Assembly (NCBI RefSeq): GCF_014654365.1
Contig: NZ_BNAY01000003.1
Location: 186,001 to 250,000, forward strand
Source of the DNA: Amycolatopsis oliviviridis
GTDB lineage: Bacteria; Actinomycetota; Actinomycetes; Mycobacteriales; Pseudonocardiaceae
Length of the DNA stretch: 64,000 nt
Reading direction: 5' to 3'
The translations under genes and the position numbers were made by a program. Of the stretch, positions 53,215 through 62,136 are shown one piece after another. The notes beneath the pieces are model-generated. The model made no database searches. It was not told the DNA's origin and saw only the letters and a list, made by a program, of their open reading frames with translations. Position 1 is the first letter of the stretch; every line of letters starts with the position of its first letter.

Positions 53215-53819
53215 GACGACCTCCTAGGATCGGAGCTTCCCAGCGCGCGCAGGGTGAAGGTGACCAGATGCGGGATCGTGTCCGGGCCGCCGTCCCCGGC
53301 CAGCGGGCCGACCAGCGTTTCCGCGCCGGCGCCGACCAGCGCGGCTGCGGTGGCTTCCGCGTCCTGCGGAGGCAGCAATCCCCTCGCGACGCCGTCGGCG
53401 ATGGCCTTGGCGATGACTTCGCGGAACGCGCGGCGGAACACCAGCCGTTCGGCCTCGACCACGGCGTCGACCGGCTCGGCCAGCAGCGCGTACGCCAGCC
53501 TCGGCGCCTTCAAGGCCCGCCCGGCGAAGGTCTCGATCACCGCGACGACGCGCTCACGGACGTCGCCCTGCGCCGCGGCCGCCTCGACACTGGCGACCTC
53601 GCGGGAGACGACCTCGCGGAAGACTTCGACGACCAGGTCGGCCTTGGACGGGAACTGCCGGTACACGCTGCCGGTGCCGACGCCCGCCCGCGCCGCGACC
53701 GCGGCCATGGAGCAGCCCGCGTAGCCGGTCTCGGCCAGCAGCGCGACGGCCGCGGCCAGGATCTCGCCTCGCTGCGAGTCCAGCCTGGCCTGCGTCTTCT
53801 CGGTACGTCGGTACGGCAC
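53211..53819 (-). CDS. TetR-family regulator
   Basis: 202 residues from a GTG (VPYRRTEKTQARLDSQRGEIL), the usual opening for this type; the frame is open nine codons more and no clear ribosome binding site decides. The HTH is at 35-60 (YAGCSMAAVAARAGVGTGSVYRQFPSKADL). The C-terminal ligand domain is of the common actinobacterial kind. It is the first gene of the AurF-like operon and probably its repressor. Confidence 0.87.
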   Translation of the reverse strand: MPYRRTEKTQARLDSQRGEILAAAVALLAETGYAGCSMAAVAARAGVGTGSVYRQFPSKADLVVEVFREVVSREVASVEAAAAQGDVRERVVAVIETFAGRALKAPRLAYALLAEPVDAVVEAERLVFRRAFREVIAKAIADGVARGLLPPQDAEATAAALVGAGAETLVGPLAGDGGPDTIPHLVTFTLRALGSSDPRRSS

Positions 53820-53867
53820 GCAAGGAGTGAAGCACGGATTCCGCACTTCAGCAATGGGTCGTGTTCA

Positions 53868-53915
53868 GTCCTCTGGGTGCGGTCGTTGCACGCGCAACGA
53901 CCGCACCCAGAGGAC
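53868..53915. terminator. Terminator of the large beta-helix gene
   Basis: Perfect 22-bp stem: left arm GTCCTCTGGGTGCGGTCGTT plus GC, loop ACGC, mirror right arm. It is located 16 bases past the stop of the minus-strand gene at 53931. Confidence 0.88.
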
Positions 53916-53930
53916 GAAATGCGGGAGGGA

Positions 53931-56900
53931 TCAGTTACGGGTGAGGGTGAAAGTGCTCGTCTTGTTCCGGATGTCCTCGGAGTTGTCGCTCAGGGTGAGC
54001 CCGGTGAACGTCGCCGAGCCGACGGCGGGGCCCTGACCCGGTTCCGGCAGTTCGTTGGCCCAGATCCCGATCCCGGACTTCGCGTCGAACTCGTCACCGC
54101 TGCGGTGCGCGCCGGTGATCGACACGTTCGTCAGCGCCGTGTCCTCGACCGGATGCTCCGGACTGTTGCCGGTGTACTTGGTCTGGAACATGATGCCGCT
54201 GTACGTCGGGCTCTGGATGTCCACATCGGACACCCGGATACCCCTGAACTCCTTGGACGCGGAGAACATCCAGAGCGCGGGGAACGTCTGCTGCCCCCAG
54301 AAATGACCGCCGGCGCGGACCAGCGAGACGTTCTGGACGGTCGTCGGCTGCGGGCCGAACCCGAGGAACGGGTAGCCGAAGTCGAGCGAGCTGATCGTGA
54401 TCCCCGAGTACGTCAGCGTGTCCGCGATGTACAGGTTCCGGAAGGTGTTGCCGTACCCGCCGTAGATCGCCAGCCCGGCCGCACGCCACGGGAGCAGCAC
54501 GGTCAGGTTCTCGAACACGTTGTCGTACTGGTTGCCCTGATTCAGATCCGTGGCGGCGAACAGCGCGAAACTGTCGTCACCGGTCGAGCGGGCCTCGTTG
54601 TTCGTGACGCGGTTCCCCGTGCTGCCGTTCGTGAAGTTGACGCCGTCGGCGAACATGTCGCGGATCCGCGAGTTCTTCACCGTGGTGTTGTCCACATTGG
54701 TCGCCCAGAGCAGGCACATCTGGTGCTCCACCCAGATGTTGTCGATGGTCATGTTCGAGACGTTCGTGAAGTTGAAGACCTTCCCCGGCCCGTCGTTGCG
54801 GGAGGTGTAGTTCCCGAACACGGCGAACCCGCCGAACGTCGAACCGCTCGCGCTCGCCTGCGCGTCGAAACCGATGTCGGTGTTCTCCTGCCCGGCGGGC
54901 GCGGTGAACTTCGTGAACCACGGCCCGGCGCCGACCACGGTGATCGGCTTGCCGTACACGGTGACCTTGTTCGTCATCGGGTACTGCCCCGGCGGCAGGA
55001 AGACGCCGGTGAGGTTCGGGTCCTGGCGGACCTTGTCCAGCGCGGCCTGCACGTCCTGCTGCGTGAACCCGGCCGGGACGGCGTAGCGCGCCGGGTCGGG
55101 GTTCGCGGTCGCGGTGGCGAGCTCGAAGTTCACGAAGTCGATCGCGTAGTTCAGGCCGTTGCCCGCGTCCTTCTGCAGCTTGATCTTGTGCCCGGCGGGC
55201 ACGGTGGTGCCGAGCAGCATGCTGGCCTCGTCGTAGACGTGCCGCGCCGGACCGGCTCCCGGCGAGTTCTGCGGAGAGGCCTCGGGGCCATAAAGCCACG
55301 CATGGCGCGAAGTCAGGTCGATGGCCTTGAGGAACGTGCCATCGACGTAGACGTTCAGCGTCGAGTTCTGCCCGCCACCGCCCGCGGCGTCCGGCATCGA
55401 GAACCGGGTCACCAGGGTGTTCGTCGCCGCACGAGTGGTGAATTCGACGGAGGAGCCGGTCGAGTTCAGCGTGACGGCCTCGCGGCCCGACGCCTCGCCC
55501 GCGAGATCGCCGATCTTCCGGTTCGGGCCGATCACGGACGCGCCGCCGGCGACCACGCCGTCCTCGGCCTCGTACATGTCGTAGGGCATGTTCGCGCCTC
55601 GTCCGACGAACAGCGCCTGCGTGCTCGTGTTGTTGGCCTGCTTGGCAGGCAGTTCGTTGGCGTCGTTCGCGACGACCGTCTTCACCGTGTACCGGCCGTT
55701 CCCGGCGGTCCAGGTGCCGACGTTCACCGGCGTCGCGGTGGCCCCGGCGGCGATCGCGCCGGTGTACGCGCCGCTGAGCGTCTTGACGACGGCACCGTTC
55801 TGATCGGTGATCGTCACCGTGACGCCGTGGGCCCCGCCCGCCGAAGCGACCGTGCCCTGGTTGCGCACCGTCGCGGTGAAGGTCACCGTGTCGCCCGCCG
55901 TCGGGTTGTTCGGCGACCACGCGGTGGCCCCGACCAGGTCAGAACTCTGCACCGGGCTGACGACGAGCGCCGTCGAACCGGTGTAGGAGTTGTTGCCCTC
56001 GTCCTGCTCGATGACGGCGTTGGCCTCGTCGACCTTCGCGGTGATCTGGTGACTGCCCGCCTCCCGGGCGCCGATGTTCGCCGACACCGTCGCCGAAGCT
56101 CCGGCCGCGAGGGCGCCGACCTGGGCGGTGCCTGCCTTCACCGTGCCCAGGTAGAGGTTCACGTTCGTCGCGCCCGAGGCCGCGGTCCCGGCGTTGCGGA
56201 CGGTCGCCGACACGGTGATCGCGTCGGTCTCCACCGGGTTCTGCGGCGACCAGGACACGCCCGAGACCGTCAGGTCGGGGTTCGGCGCGGGGACGCCGAA
56301 GACCTGGAACTCGGCGGCCTGACCGCCGGGGGCACCGGAGTTGGCGGTGATCCGCAGGCGGACGTCGGCGGCGCGGCCGGTGACCGGGATCGTCACGGTG
56401 TTGCCGCTCGACGGGGCGAAGGTGTACGTCTGCGCGGGCGCCAGCGCGGTGAACGCCGTCGCGCCCTGATCACGCCCTTCGACCGCGATCGTCTGCGTCC
56501 GCTGGCCCCAGGCGGGATCCGGGTTGAGCTTGACCACGACGCGGTCCAGTTCGGCGTTCGACCCGAGTGCCACGGTCAGCAGGTTCGGGTACGCCGCGCC
56601 CTCCCAATACGTGGTCACGGAATCGTCGTTCGCGTTGGCCGCGACGTAGGTGTGCTGGACCGAAGACGCCGTGATCTGCTTGCCCAGCGCGAGATTCGTC
56701 CCGGCCTGGGTACCGGCCCGGGTCACGGTGCCGCTGCTGGGCGACTGGTTGCCCGCCGCGTCGCGCGCCCGCACGGAATAGGCGACCGTCGCGCTTTCCG
56801 GCTGATCGTCGGTGTAGGTCAGGACGTCCCCGGCGACATGGGCGCGAAGCTGCCCGTTGGCGTAGACGTCGTAGCCCGTGACGCCGGTGTTGTCGGTCGA

Positions 56901-57515
56901 CGCCGACCAGCTGAGCCGGATCTTCCCGCTCGACGGCTCGGTGTAGGCGAGGTTCCCCGGCGCGGACGGCGGTTGAGTGTCCCCGCCCGCCGGGCCGTGG
57001 ACCTCGAACTCCGAGAGCTGCGCGGCGGGCCAGCCGGTGTTGGCGGTGATGTTCAGCCGCACGAAACGGGTGTTCCCGGTGACGTCGAGGGTGACAGTGT
57101 TGCCGGTCGCCGGGTCGAAGCGGTGGGCGGCCGACGACGCCAGGTCGCTGAAACTCGTGCCGTTCGCGCTGCCCTGCACCGAGAAGGTCTGGGTGCGGGC
57201 CTCCCAGCCGGACGGCAGTTTGAGCACGAGCCTGGCGATGTCCGTGGCCGCGCCGAGATCGGCCTGGACCCACTGCGGGAACTGGTTGTTCGTGCTTTCC
57301 CAGTAGGTGGCCTGGTTGCCGTCTCCGACGTTGGCGACGGCGTAGCCGGCCAGCTGACTACTGGCGGTGTACGTCGCGTCGGCGGCTTCGACGGCGGCGG
57401 CGGTCACGGAGGCGGCTGGGGCCGGGGTCCCGCTCGCCGCGATGGCGGGCGGGGCCAGAAGGAGGGACAGGGCGGCGTACGTCATCGCGCGCGACAGAAG
57501 GCGCTTCGTTCTCAT
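53931..57515 (-). CDS. Large secreted GH87-like beta-helix protein with discoidin, Fn3, CARDB and CBM modules
   Basis: 1194 residues. A signal peptide (1-27) is followed by an F5/8 discoidin domain (about 45-175), an Fn3 domain (185-270), a second discoidin domain (275-410), two CARDB domains (415-640) and a CBM35/6-like domain (650-810). The C-terminus (820-1190) is a right-handed beta helix. Its RDMFADGVNFTNG and NNEARSTGDDSFALFA match the catalytic aspartate region of GH87 alpha-1,3-glucanases/mycodextranases. It therefore probably attacks fungal or bacterial alpha-glucan outside the cell. The GH87 call rests on these motifs. The many carbohydrate-binding modules suit an insoluble target. 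Confidence 0.8.
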   Translation of the reverse strand: MRTKRLLSRAMTYAALSLLLAPPAIAASGTPAPAASVTAAAVEAADATYTASSQLAGYAVANVGDGNQATYWESTNNQFPQWVQADLGAATDIARLVLKLPSGWEARTQTFSVQGSANGTSFSDLASSAAHRFDPATGNTVTLDVTGNTRFVRLNITANTGWPAAQLSEFEVHGPAGGDTQPPSAPGNLAYTEPSSGKIRLSWSASTDNTGVTGYDVYANGQLRAHVAGDVLTYTDDQPESATVAYSVRARDAAGNQSPSSGTVTRAGTQAGTNLALGKQITASSVQHTYVAANANDDSVTTYWEGAAYPNLLTVALGSNAELDRVVVKLNPDPAWGQRTQTIAVEGRDQGATAFTALAPAQTYTFAPSSGNTVTIPVTGRAADVRLRITANSGAPGGQAAEFQVFGVPAPNPDLTVSGVSWSPQNPVETDAITVSATVRNAGTAASGATNVNLYLGTVKAGTAQVGALAAGASATVSANIGAREAGSHQITAKVDEANAVIEQDEGNNSYTGSTALVVSPVQSSDLVGATAWSPNNPTAGDTVTFTATVRNQGTVASAGGAHGVTVTITDQNGAVVKTLSGAYTGAIAAGATATPVNVGTWTAGNGRYTVKTVVANDANELPAKQANNTSTQALFVGRGANMPYDMYEAEDGVVAGGASVIGPNRKIGDLAGEASGREAVTLNSTGSSVEFTTRAATNTLVTRFSMPDAAGGGGQNSTLNVYVDGTFLKAIDLTSRHAWLYGPEASPQNSPGAGPARHVYDEASMLLGTTVPAGHKIKLQKDAGNGLNYAIDFVNFELATATANPDPARYAVPAGFTQQDVQAALDKVRQDPNLTGVFLPPGQYPMTNKVTVYGKPITVVGAGPWFTKFTAPAGQENTDIGFDAQASASGSTFGGFAVFGNYTSRNDGPGKVFNFTNVSNMTIDNIWVEHQMCLLWATNVDNTTVKNSRIRDMFADGVNFTNGSTGNRVTNNEARSTGDDSFALFAATDLNQGNQYDNVFENLTVLLPWRAAGLAIYGGYGNTFRNLYIADTLTYSGITISSLDFGYPFLGFGPQPTTVQNVSLVRAGGHFWGQQTFPALWMFSASKEFRGIRVSDVDIQSPTYSGIMFQTKYTGNSPEHPVEDTALTNVSITGAHRSGDEFDAKSGIGIWANELPEPGQGPAVGSATFTGLTLSDNSEDIRNKTSTFTLTRN

Positions 57516-57708
57516 GACATTCCTCTGCTCCGGTGCGGGGACTGAGCGGAATCTTCCTGACTCTTGTCATGTTCTTGCGCTGAAATGTCCAAGAATTACA
57601 GCCCATGGCCCGCGTCAAGTCAACGCCCGGCCTTAAATCGCGTGACCGGCCGGAAACACGCTGCTAACGTCCGGCTGTCCAGGTGCTTCCCGAGAGAAGG
57701 AGAACGGC

Positions 57709-57819
57709 GTGCGCCGAGCTGTCGAGTTCCCCAGTCGTACGGACCTTTCGACAGCCCTGGAGCCGTTCATCCATGACGTACCTGAACCTCGGGATCCTCG
57801 CCCATGTCGACGCCGGTAA
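57709..57819 (+). CDS. Possible leader peptide overlapping the ribosomal-protection gene
   Basis: 36-residue frame from a GTG with AGAAGGAG six bases upstream, the best ribosome binding site in the region. It reads VRRAVEFPSRTDLSTALEPF and more, and ends with TAA at 57817-57819 inside codons 15-16 of the resistance gene. The resistance gene itself has only GGAG at a distance of ten bases. A translated leader that ends inside the main frame could couple or attenuate translation. It may equally be fortuitous. Confidence 0.4.
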   Translation: MRRAVEFPSRTDLSTALEPFIHDVPEPRDPRPCRRR

Positions 57820-59659
57820 GACGAGCCTGACGGAGCGCCTGCTCCATCACACCGGTGCCATCGGCACCCTCGGCCGCGTCGACGCCGGGGACACCCGCAC
57901 CGACACGATGGAGCTGGAACGCCGTCGCGGCATCACCATCCGCTCGGCCGTCGTGTCCTTCCGCGTCGGCGACCTGCGCGTCAACCTGATCGACACCCCG
58001 GGCCACCCGGACTTCATCGCCGAGGTCGAACGCGCGCTGCGGGTGCTCGACGGTGTCGTCCTCGTCGTTTCCGCCGTCGAGGGGGTGCAGGCGCAGACCA
58101 GGGTGCTCATGCGCGCGCTCGCGCGGCTGCGGATCCCCGTGCTGATCTTCGTCAACAAGGTCGACCGGGCGGGCGCGCGCGACGACGGCCTCCTCGCCGA
58201 CCTCGCCGAACGCCTCGGCGTCGCGTGCGTGCCGATGTCCGAAGTCGACGGTCTCGGCACGGCGGAGGCGAAGGTCCGGCCGCGCGCGGTATCGCCGTCG
58301 TCCAGGCTCGCCGAACAGCTGGCCGAGCACAGCGACGCCTTCCTCGCCGCGTACCTCGAAGACACGGTGACGCCCGAGGACTACCGGGCCGAGGTCGTCC
58401 GCCAGACCCGGCTCGGCGTCGTCTCCCCCGTCTTCTTCGGGTCCGCGCGCAGCGGCGAAGGGATCGGCGAGCTGACCTCCGGCATCCGCGAATTCCTTGC
58501 GGGAGCGGGGAAACCCGCTCCGGACGGTCGATTACGCGCCTCGGTGTTCAAGGTCGAACGCGGCCGCGCGCACGAGAAGATCGCCTACGTCCGCGTGTTC
58601 TCCGGCGAGATCGGCGCACGGGACCACGTCGAGTTCCACCGTCCCGGCCCGGGCGGGACGGTCACGGCGGAAGCGAAAGTGAGCGCGGTCCACGTCTTCG
58701 AAGTCGGCGACGAAACCGTCGAGGGCCGCGCGCGGGCCGGGCAGATCGCCAAGGTCACCGGGCTCAAGGAGATCCGGATCGGTGACCGCGTCGGCGTCCC
58801 CGACACCGGAGGCGCCTCCACGCAGTTCCCGCCGCCCGCCTTGGAAACCGTGGTCAGTCCCGCGCGGCCCGCGGAGACGCCGTCGGTGTTCGCCGCCCTG
58901 CAGGAGCTGGCGGAACAGGATCCGCTGATCACCGTCCGGCAGGACGACGAGACCCGGCGGATCTCGGTGCGGCTCTACGGCGAGGTGCAGAAGGAGATCA
59001 TCGCGGAGACCCTGGCCGGACAGCACGGCCTCGACGTCGGATTCAGCCTCACCCGGCCCGTTTGCGTCGAACGGCCGACCGGCACGGGCGCTTCGGTGTG
59101 GCTCATCACGGAGAATCGGAATCCGCACTTCGCGACGCTCGGCCTGCGCGTCGGCCCCGGCGAACCGGGCTCCGGACTGGCTTTCGGCCTCGACGTCGAA
59201 CTCGGGTCGCTCCCGCTCGCCTTCCACAAGGCCATCGAGGAGACCGTGGACGCGACACTGCGGCGGGGCCCGTCCGGCCGGGAGGTGATCGACTGCGTGG
59301 TGACCGTCACCCACACCGGCTACTTCAGCCCGGTCAGCGCGGCGGGCGACTTCCGCAAGGTCACCCCGCTCGTCCTGGAGGAAGCGCTCCGGGAGGCCGG
59401 GACCGAGGTGCTCGAACCGGTCAGCCGCGTGGAGGTGGAACTGCCCGCCGACGCGGTGACCGCGACGCTGTCCAAGCTGGTCGAACGCGGTGGGACCGTC
59501 ACCGGCTCGGTGGCGCGCGGCGACCGGTCCGAGCTGACGGGCACCCTTCCCGCGGGCGAGGTCGCGCGGTTCGAGCAGCAGCTGCCCGGGCTCACCCGCG
59601 GCGAAGGGGCGATGACCGCCGAACCGGCGGGATTCCAGCCGGTTAGTCCGAATCGGTGA
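57773..59659 (+). CDS. Tetracycline-type ribosomal protection protein (EF-G-like GTPase)
   Basis: 628 residues, in the range of TetM/OtrA (about 640). The GTPase motifs are G1 AHVDAGKT (10-17), G2 RRGITI, G3 DTPGH and G4 NKVD. Domains II-V follow, with the TetM-like LGLRVGPGEPGSGL and HTGYFSP segments. Such proteins displace tetracycline from the ribosome. Many actinomycetes carry them as self-protection or intrinsic resistance genes; no antibiotic biosynthesis genes are visible nearby. Codon 254 is TTA (58532), hinting at bldA-type developmental control. Confidence 0.92.
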   Translation: MTYLNLGILAHVDAGKTSLTERLLHHTGAIGTLGRVDAGDTRTDTMELERRRGITIRSAVVSFRVGDLRVNLIDTPGHPDFIAEVERALRVLDGVVLVVSAVEGVQAQTRVLMRALARLRIPVLIFVNKVDRAGARDDGLLADLAERLGVACVPMSEVDGLGTAEAKVRPRAVSPSSRLAEQLAEHSDAFLAAYLEDTVTPEDYRAEVVRQTRLGVVSPVFFGSARSGEGIGELTSGIREFLAGAGKPAPDGRLRASVFKVERGRAHEKIAYVRVFSGEIGARDHVEFHRPGPGGTVTAEAKVSAVHVFEVGDETVEGRARAGQIAKVTGLKEIRIGDRVGVPDTGGASTQFPPPALETVVSPARPAETPSVFAALQELAEQDPLITVRQDDETRRISVRLYGEVQKEIIAETLAGQHGLDVGFSLTRPVCVERPTGTGASVWLITENRNPHFATLGLRVGPGEPGSGLAFGLDVELGSLPLAFHKAIEETVDATLRRGPSGREVIDCVVTVTHTGYFSPVSAAGDFRKVTPLVLEEALREAGTEVLEPVSRVEVELPADAVTATLSKLVERGGTVTGSVARGDRSELTGTLPAGEVARFEQQLPGLTRGEGAMTAEPAGFQPVSPNR

Positions 59660-59732
59660 ATGCCCCGCCAGCCAGAACGAGTACGTTTTGGTGAGGCCGT
59701 CCCGACCGGGACGGCCGCGGGAAAGGGACACG

Positions 59733-60476
59733 ATGGATCAGTTTCGCGACACCGCGTCGGCGTTGCGTGAGCTCACCGAGTCGATGCGGCTCGACGAGCC
59801 TCGCGACGAGTTGCTGGAACGGGTGGCGAAGAAGGTCGTCGGGCTGCTTCCCGGCGCGGACGCGGCCACGGTCACGCTGTACTCCGACGACGAGCCGAGC
59901 ACCGTCGCCGCCACCGACGAGTCCCTGTTCCCCCTGGACAAGGCGCAGTACAGCGCGGACGAAGGCCCCTGTCTGAAGGCCGCTGAGAGCGGGACGATCG
60001 TCCGGACCCGGCTGGACATCGACGCGGCCGACCGCTGGCCGGAGTTCGCGACCGCCGCCGAACAGCTCGGTGTGCGGACCGCGCTGGCCTGTCCGCTGTT
60101 CGTCCCCGACGACTCCCAGCTCAAGCGGCGTTCCAGCGAGCCGCTGTCGGGCGCGCTCAACGTCTGGAGCTACCAGGAGAACGCCTTCGACCCGGTCGAG
60201 GCGGCCCTGGTCGCGATGTTCACCTCGGCGATCTCGGCGATAATCCTCACCGCTTCCCGCTGGGCCGCCGCCGAACGACAGGCGGAGACCCTGGTCGCCG
60301 CGTTGGAGACCAGGGACGCCATCGCCACCGCGAAGGGAATCGTGATGGCACGTCTGGAACTGAACGCCGAAGACGCCTTCCGGTGGCTCACCGAGGCTTC
60401 GCAGCACACGAACCGCAAGATCCGCGAGATCTCGGTGCTGATCGCCGAGGACCCCGGGACCGTTTTCGGGCGCTAG
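59733..60476 (+). CDS. GAF-ANTAR transcription antitermination regulator
   Basis: 247 residues from the ATG at 59733 (AAAGGGA upstream). The GAF-like sensor domain is at about 25-170 (VVGLLPGADAATVTLYSDD, SADEGPCLKAAESGTIVRT). The ANTAR RNA-binding domain is at about 185-240 (LETRDAIATAKGIVMARLEL, EDAFRWLTEASQHTNRKIREIS). ANTAR proteins bind paired hairpins in leader RNAs and prevent termination. The target is unknown. It is convergent with the oxidoreductase gene, overlapping by four bases. Confidence 0.9.
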   Translation: MDQFRDTASALRELTESMRLDEPRDELLERVAKKVVGLLPGADAATVTLYSDDEPSTVAATDESLFPLDKAQYSADEGPCLKAAESGTIVRTRLDIDAADRWPEFATAAEQLGVRTALACPLFVPDDSQLKRRSSEPLSGALNVWSYQENAFDPVEAALVAMFTSAISAIILTASRWAAAERQAETLVAALETRDAIATAKGIVMARLELNAEDAFRWLTEASQHTNRKIREISVLIAEDPGTVFGR

Positions 60477-61612
60477 CCCAGGGAGATCCGGCGGCCCTCG
60501 CGCGAGGATTCGAGGCCGGCTTCCGCGAGCCGGATGCCCCGCACCCCCGCCATGAAGTCGTAGGGGTGCGGCGCGTCCTCCGCGACGTGGCGGACGAACT
60601 GCTCCCACTGGGCGCGGAAACCGTTGCCGAAGTCCTCGTTGTCGGGCACTTCCTGCCACTGCGCGCGATACGACCGCGTCTCGGCCAGATCCGGGTTCCA
60701 CACCGGCTTCGGGGTGGCCTCCCTCGGCTGGAGGACGCATTTGTGCAGGCCCGCGACCGCGCTGCCCTTGGTGCCGTCGACCTGGAACTCCACGAGTTCG
60801 TCGCGGTGGACCCGCACGCACCAGGACGAGTTGAGCTGGGCGATGACGCCGCCTTCGAGCTCGAAGATCGCGTACGCGGAGTCGTCGGCCGTGGCGGTGT
60901 ACCGCTCACCCTTCTCGTCGACGCGCTCCGGGATGTGCGTGACGGCCTTCGCGGTCACCGCGTTGACCGCGCCGAAAAGGTTCTCCAGCACGTAGTTCCA
61001 GTGGCAGAACATGTCGACGACGATGCCGCCGCCGTCCTCGGCGCGATAGTTCCAGCTGGGACGCTGCGCGGCCTGCCAGTCACCTTCGAAGACCCAGTAG
61101 CCGAACTCTCCGCGCACGGAGAGGATCTCGCCGAAGAAGCCGCTGTCGATCAGCCGCTTCAGCTTGAGCAGGCCGGGCAGGTACAGCTTGTCGTGGACGA
61201 CGCCGTTCTTGACCCCGGCCGCCTCCGCGTGCCGCGCCAGCGCGAGCGCGCCTTCGACCGATTCCGCGACCGGCTTCTCGGTGTAGATGTGCTTGCCCGC
61301 GTCGATGGCGCGGATGATCGACTTCTCCCGGACGGCGGTCAGCTGCGCGTCGAAGTAGAGCGGGAGGTCGTCGTCGCCGAGGGCGGCGTCGAGGTCGGTG
61401 GTCCAGCGGGTCAGCCCGTGCCGGGTGGCGATCTCTTCGAGCTTGTCCGCGTTGCGCCCCACCAGGACCGGCTCCAGCTGGACCCGCGACCCGTCGGCCA
61501 GCTCGACCCCGCCCGCCTCCCTGATCGCCAGGACCGAGCGCACCAGGTGCTGCCGATAGCCCATCCGCCCGGTGACGCCGTTCATCACGACGCCGAGTTT
61601 CCGCGTGGTCAT
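60473..61612 (-). CDS. Gfo/Idh/MocA-family sugar dehydrogenase
   Basis: 379 residues. The Rossmann start is LGVVMNGVTGRMGYRQHLVR, with the family motif AGKHIYTEKPVAES (EKP), and a C-terminal beta-sheet domain with EDGGGIVVDMFCHWNYV. The enzyme should oxidise or reduce a sugar or cyclitol with NAD(P). The promoter has two LacI-type palindromes, so a LacI regulator encoded elsewhere probably represses it until the sugar is present. Substrate not predictable. Confidence 0.9.
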   Translation of the reverse strand: MTTRKLGVVMNGVTGRMGYRQHLVRSVLAIREAGGVELADGSRVQLEPVLVGRNADKLEEIATRHGLTRWTTDLDAALGDDDLPLYFDAQLTAVREKSIIRAIDAGKHIYTEKPVAESVEGALALARHAEAAGVKNGVVHDKLYLPGLLKLKRLIDSGFFGEILSVRGEFGYWVFEGDWQAAQRPSWNYRAEDGGGIVVDMFCHWNYVLENLFGAVNAVTAKAVTHIPERVDEKGERYTATADDSAYAIFELEGGVIAQLNSSWCVRVHRDELVEFQVDGTKGSAVAGLHKCVLQPREATPKPVWNPDLAETRSYRAQWQEVPDNEDFGNGFRAQWEQFVRHVAEDAPHPYDFMAGVRGIRLAEAGLESSREGRRISLG

Positions 61613-61624
61613 CCGTTCTCCTTT

Positions 61625-61661
61625 GAAAGCGCTTTCCTGCCCTCATCCTGAAAGCGCTTTC
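61625..61661. promoter_or_regulatory. Tandem LacI/GalR-type operators
   Basis: Two identical perfect palindromes GAAAGCGCTTTC at 61625-61636 and 61650-61661, centres 25 bases apart, directly before the dehydrogenase start. GCGC-centred palindromes of this form are typical LacI-family sites. Confidence 0.85.
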
Positions 61662-61700
61662 TCGTACTGTCAAGACCGGTGCGAGGAATGTCCCTCCGGC

Positions 61701-62072
61701 TCAGGACGCGGGGTCGTAGGCGCGGACGGCGTCGAGGTACTCGGTGATGGCGTCCCGGTTGCGGAGCAGGCATTCGGCGCGCCTGGTCATCCGGTCGCGT
61801 TCGGCCTCCAGGGTTTCGAGCATCTCCCTGGTCGCGTCCGGGAAGTAGATCTGCCGGGGTTTGTCCAGGCACGGCAGGATCTGCTTGATGATGCGGGTCG
61901 GCAGCCCGGCGTCGAGCAGGCCGCGGACCTGGATGACCCTGTCGACCGACGGCTCGTCGTAGTCTCGGTAGCCATTGGCCTGCCGCTGCGAGATGATGAG
62001 CCCCTGCTCCTCGTAGTACCGCAGCAGCCGGCGCGACGTCCCCGTCCGCTCCGACAGCTCCCCGATCCGCAT
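61701..62072 (-). CDS. MerR-family regulator
   Basis: 123 residues from the ATG at 62072. N-terminal HTH (MRIGELSERTGTSRRLLRYYEEQGLI) and the long dimerisation helix (REMLETLEAERDRMTRRAECLL). No metal-binding cysteine pattern is present, so an organic ligand is more likely. It is divergent from an MFS efflux-type gene, with a palindrome in the shared promoter, the common arrangement for drug-sensing MerR proteins. Confidence 0.9.
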   Translation of the reverse strand: MRIGELSERTGTSRRLLRYYEEQGLIISQRQANGYRDYDEPSVDRVIQVRGLLDAGLPTRIIKQILPCLDKPRQIYFPDATREMLETLEAERDRMTRRAECLLRNRDAITEYLDAVRAYDPAS

Positions 62073-62096
62073 GTGCGCCACCTCACCCCGGTCGAC

Positions 62097-62117
62097 TTGA
62101 CCTTCACATGTATGTGA
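62097..62117 (+). promoter_or_regulatory. MerR-type operator in the promoter of the MFS gene
   Basis: TTGACC (62097-62102) as -35 box with the palindrome TCACAT-GT-ATGTGA (62104-62117) immediately after it, in the spacer, where MerR proteins bind. Confidence 0.65.
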
Positions 62118-62136
62118 TGGTTCGAGCATACGGACC

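Noticed and set aside
53268..57545. 1425-codon open frame opposite the tetR and beta-helix genes
   Set aside because: It spans two real genes in antisense, has Arg/Gly-rich filler sequence and no family character.
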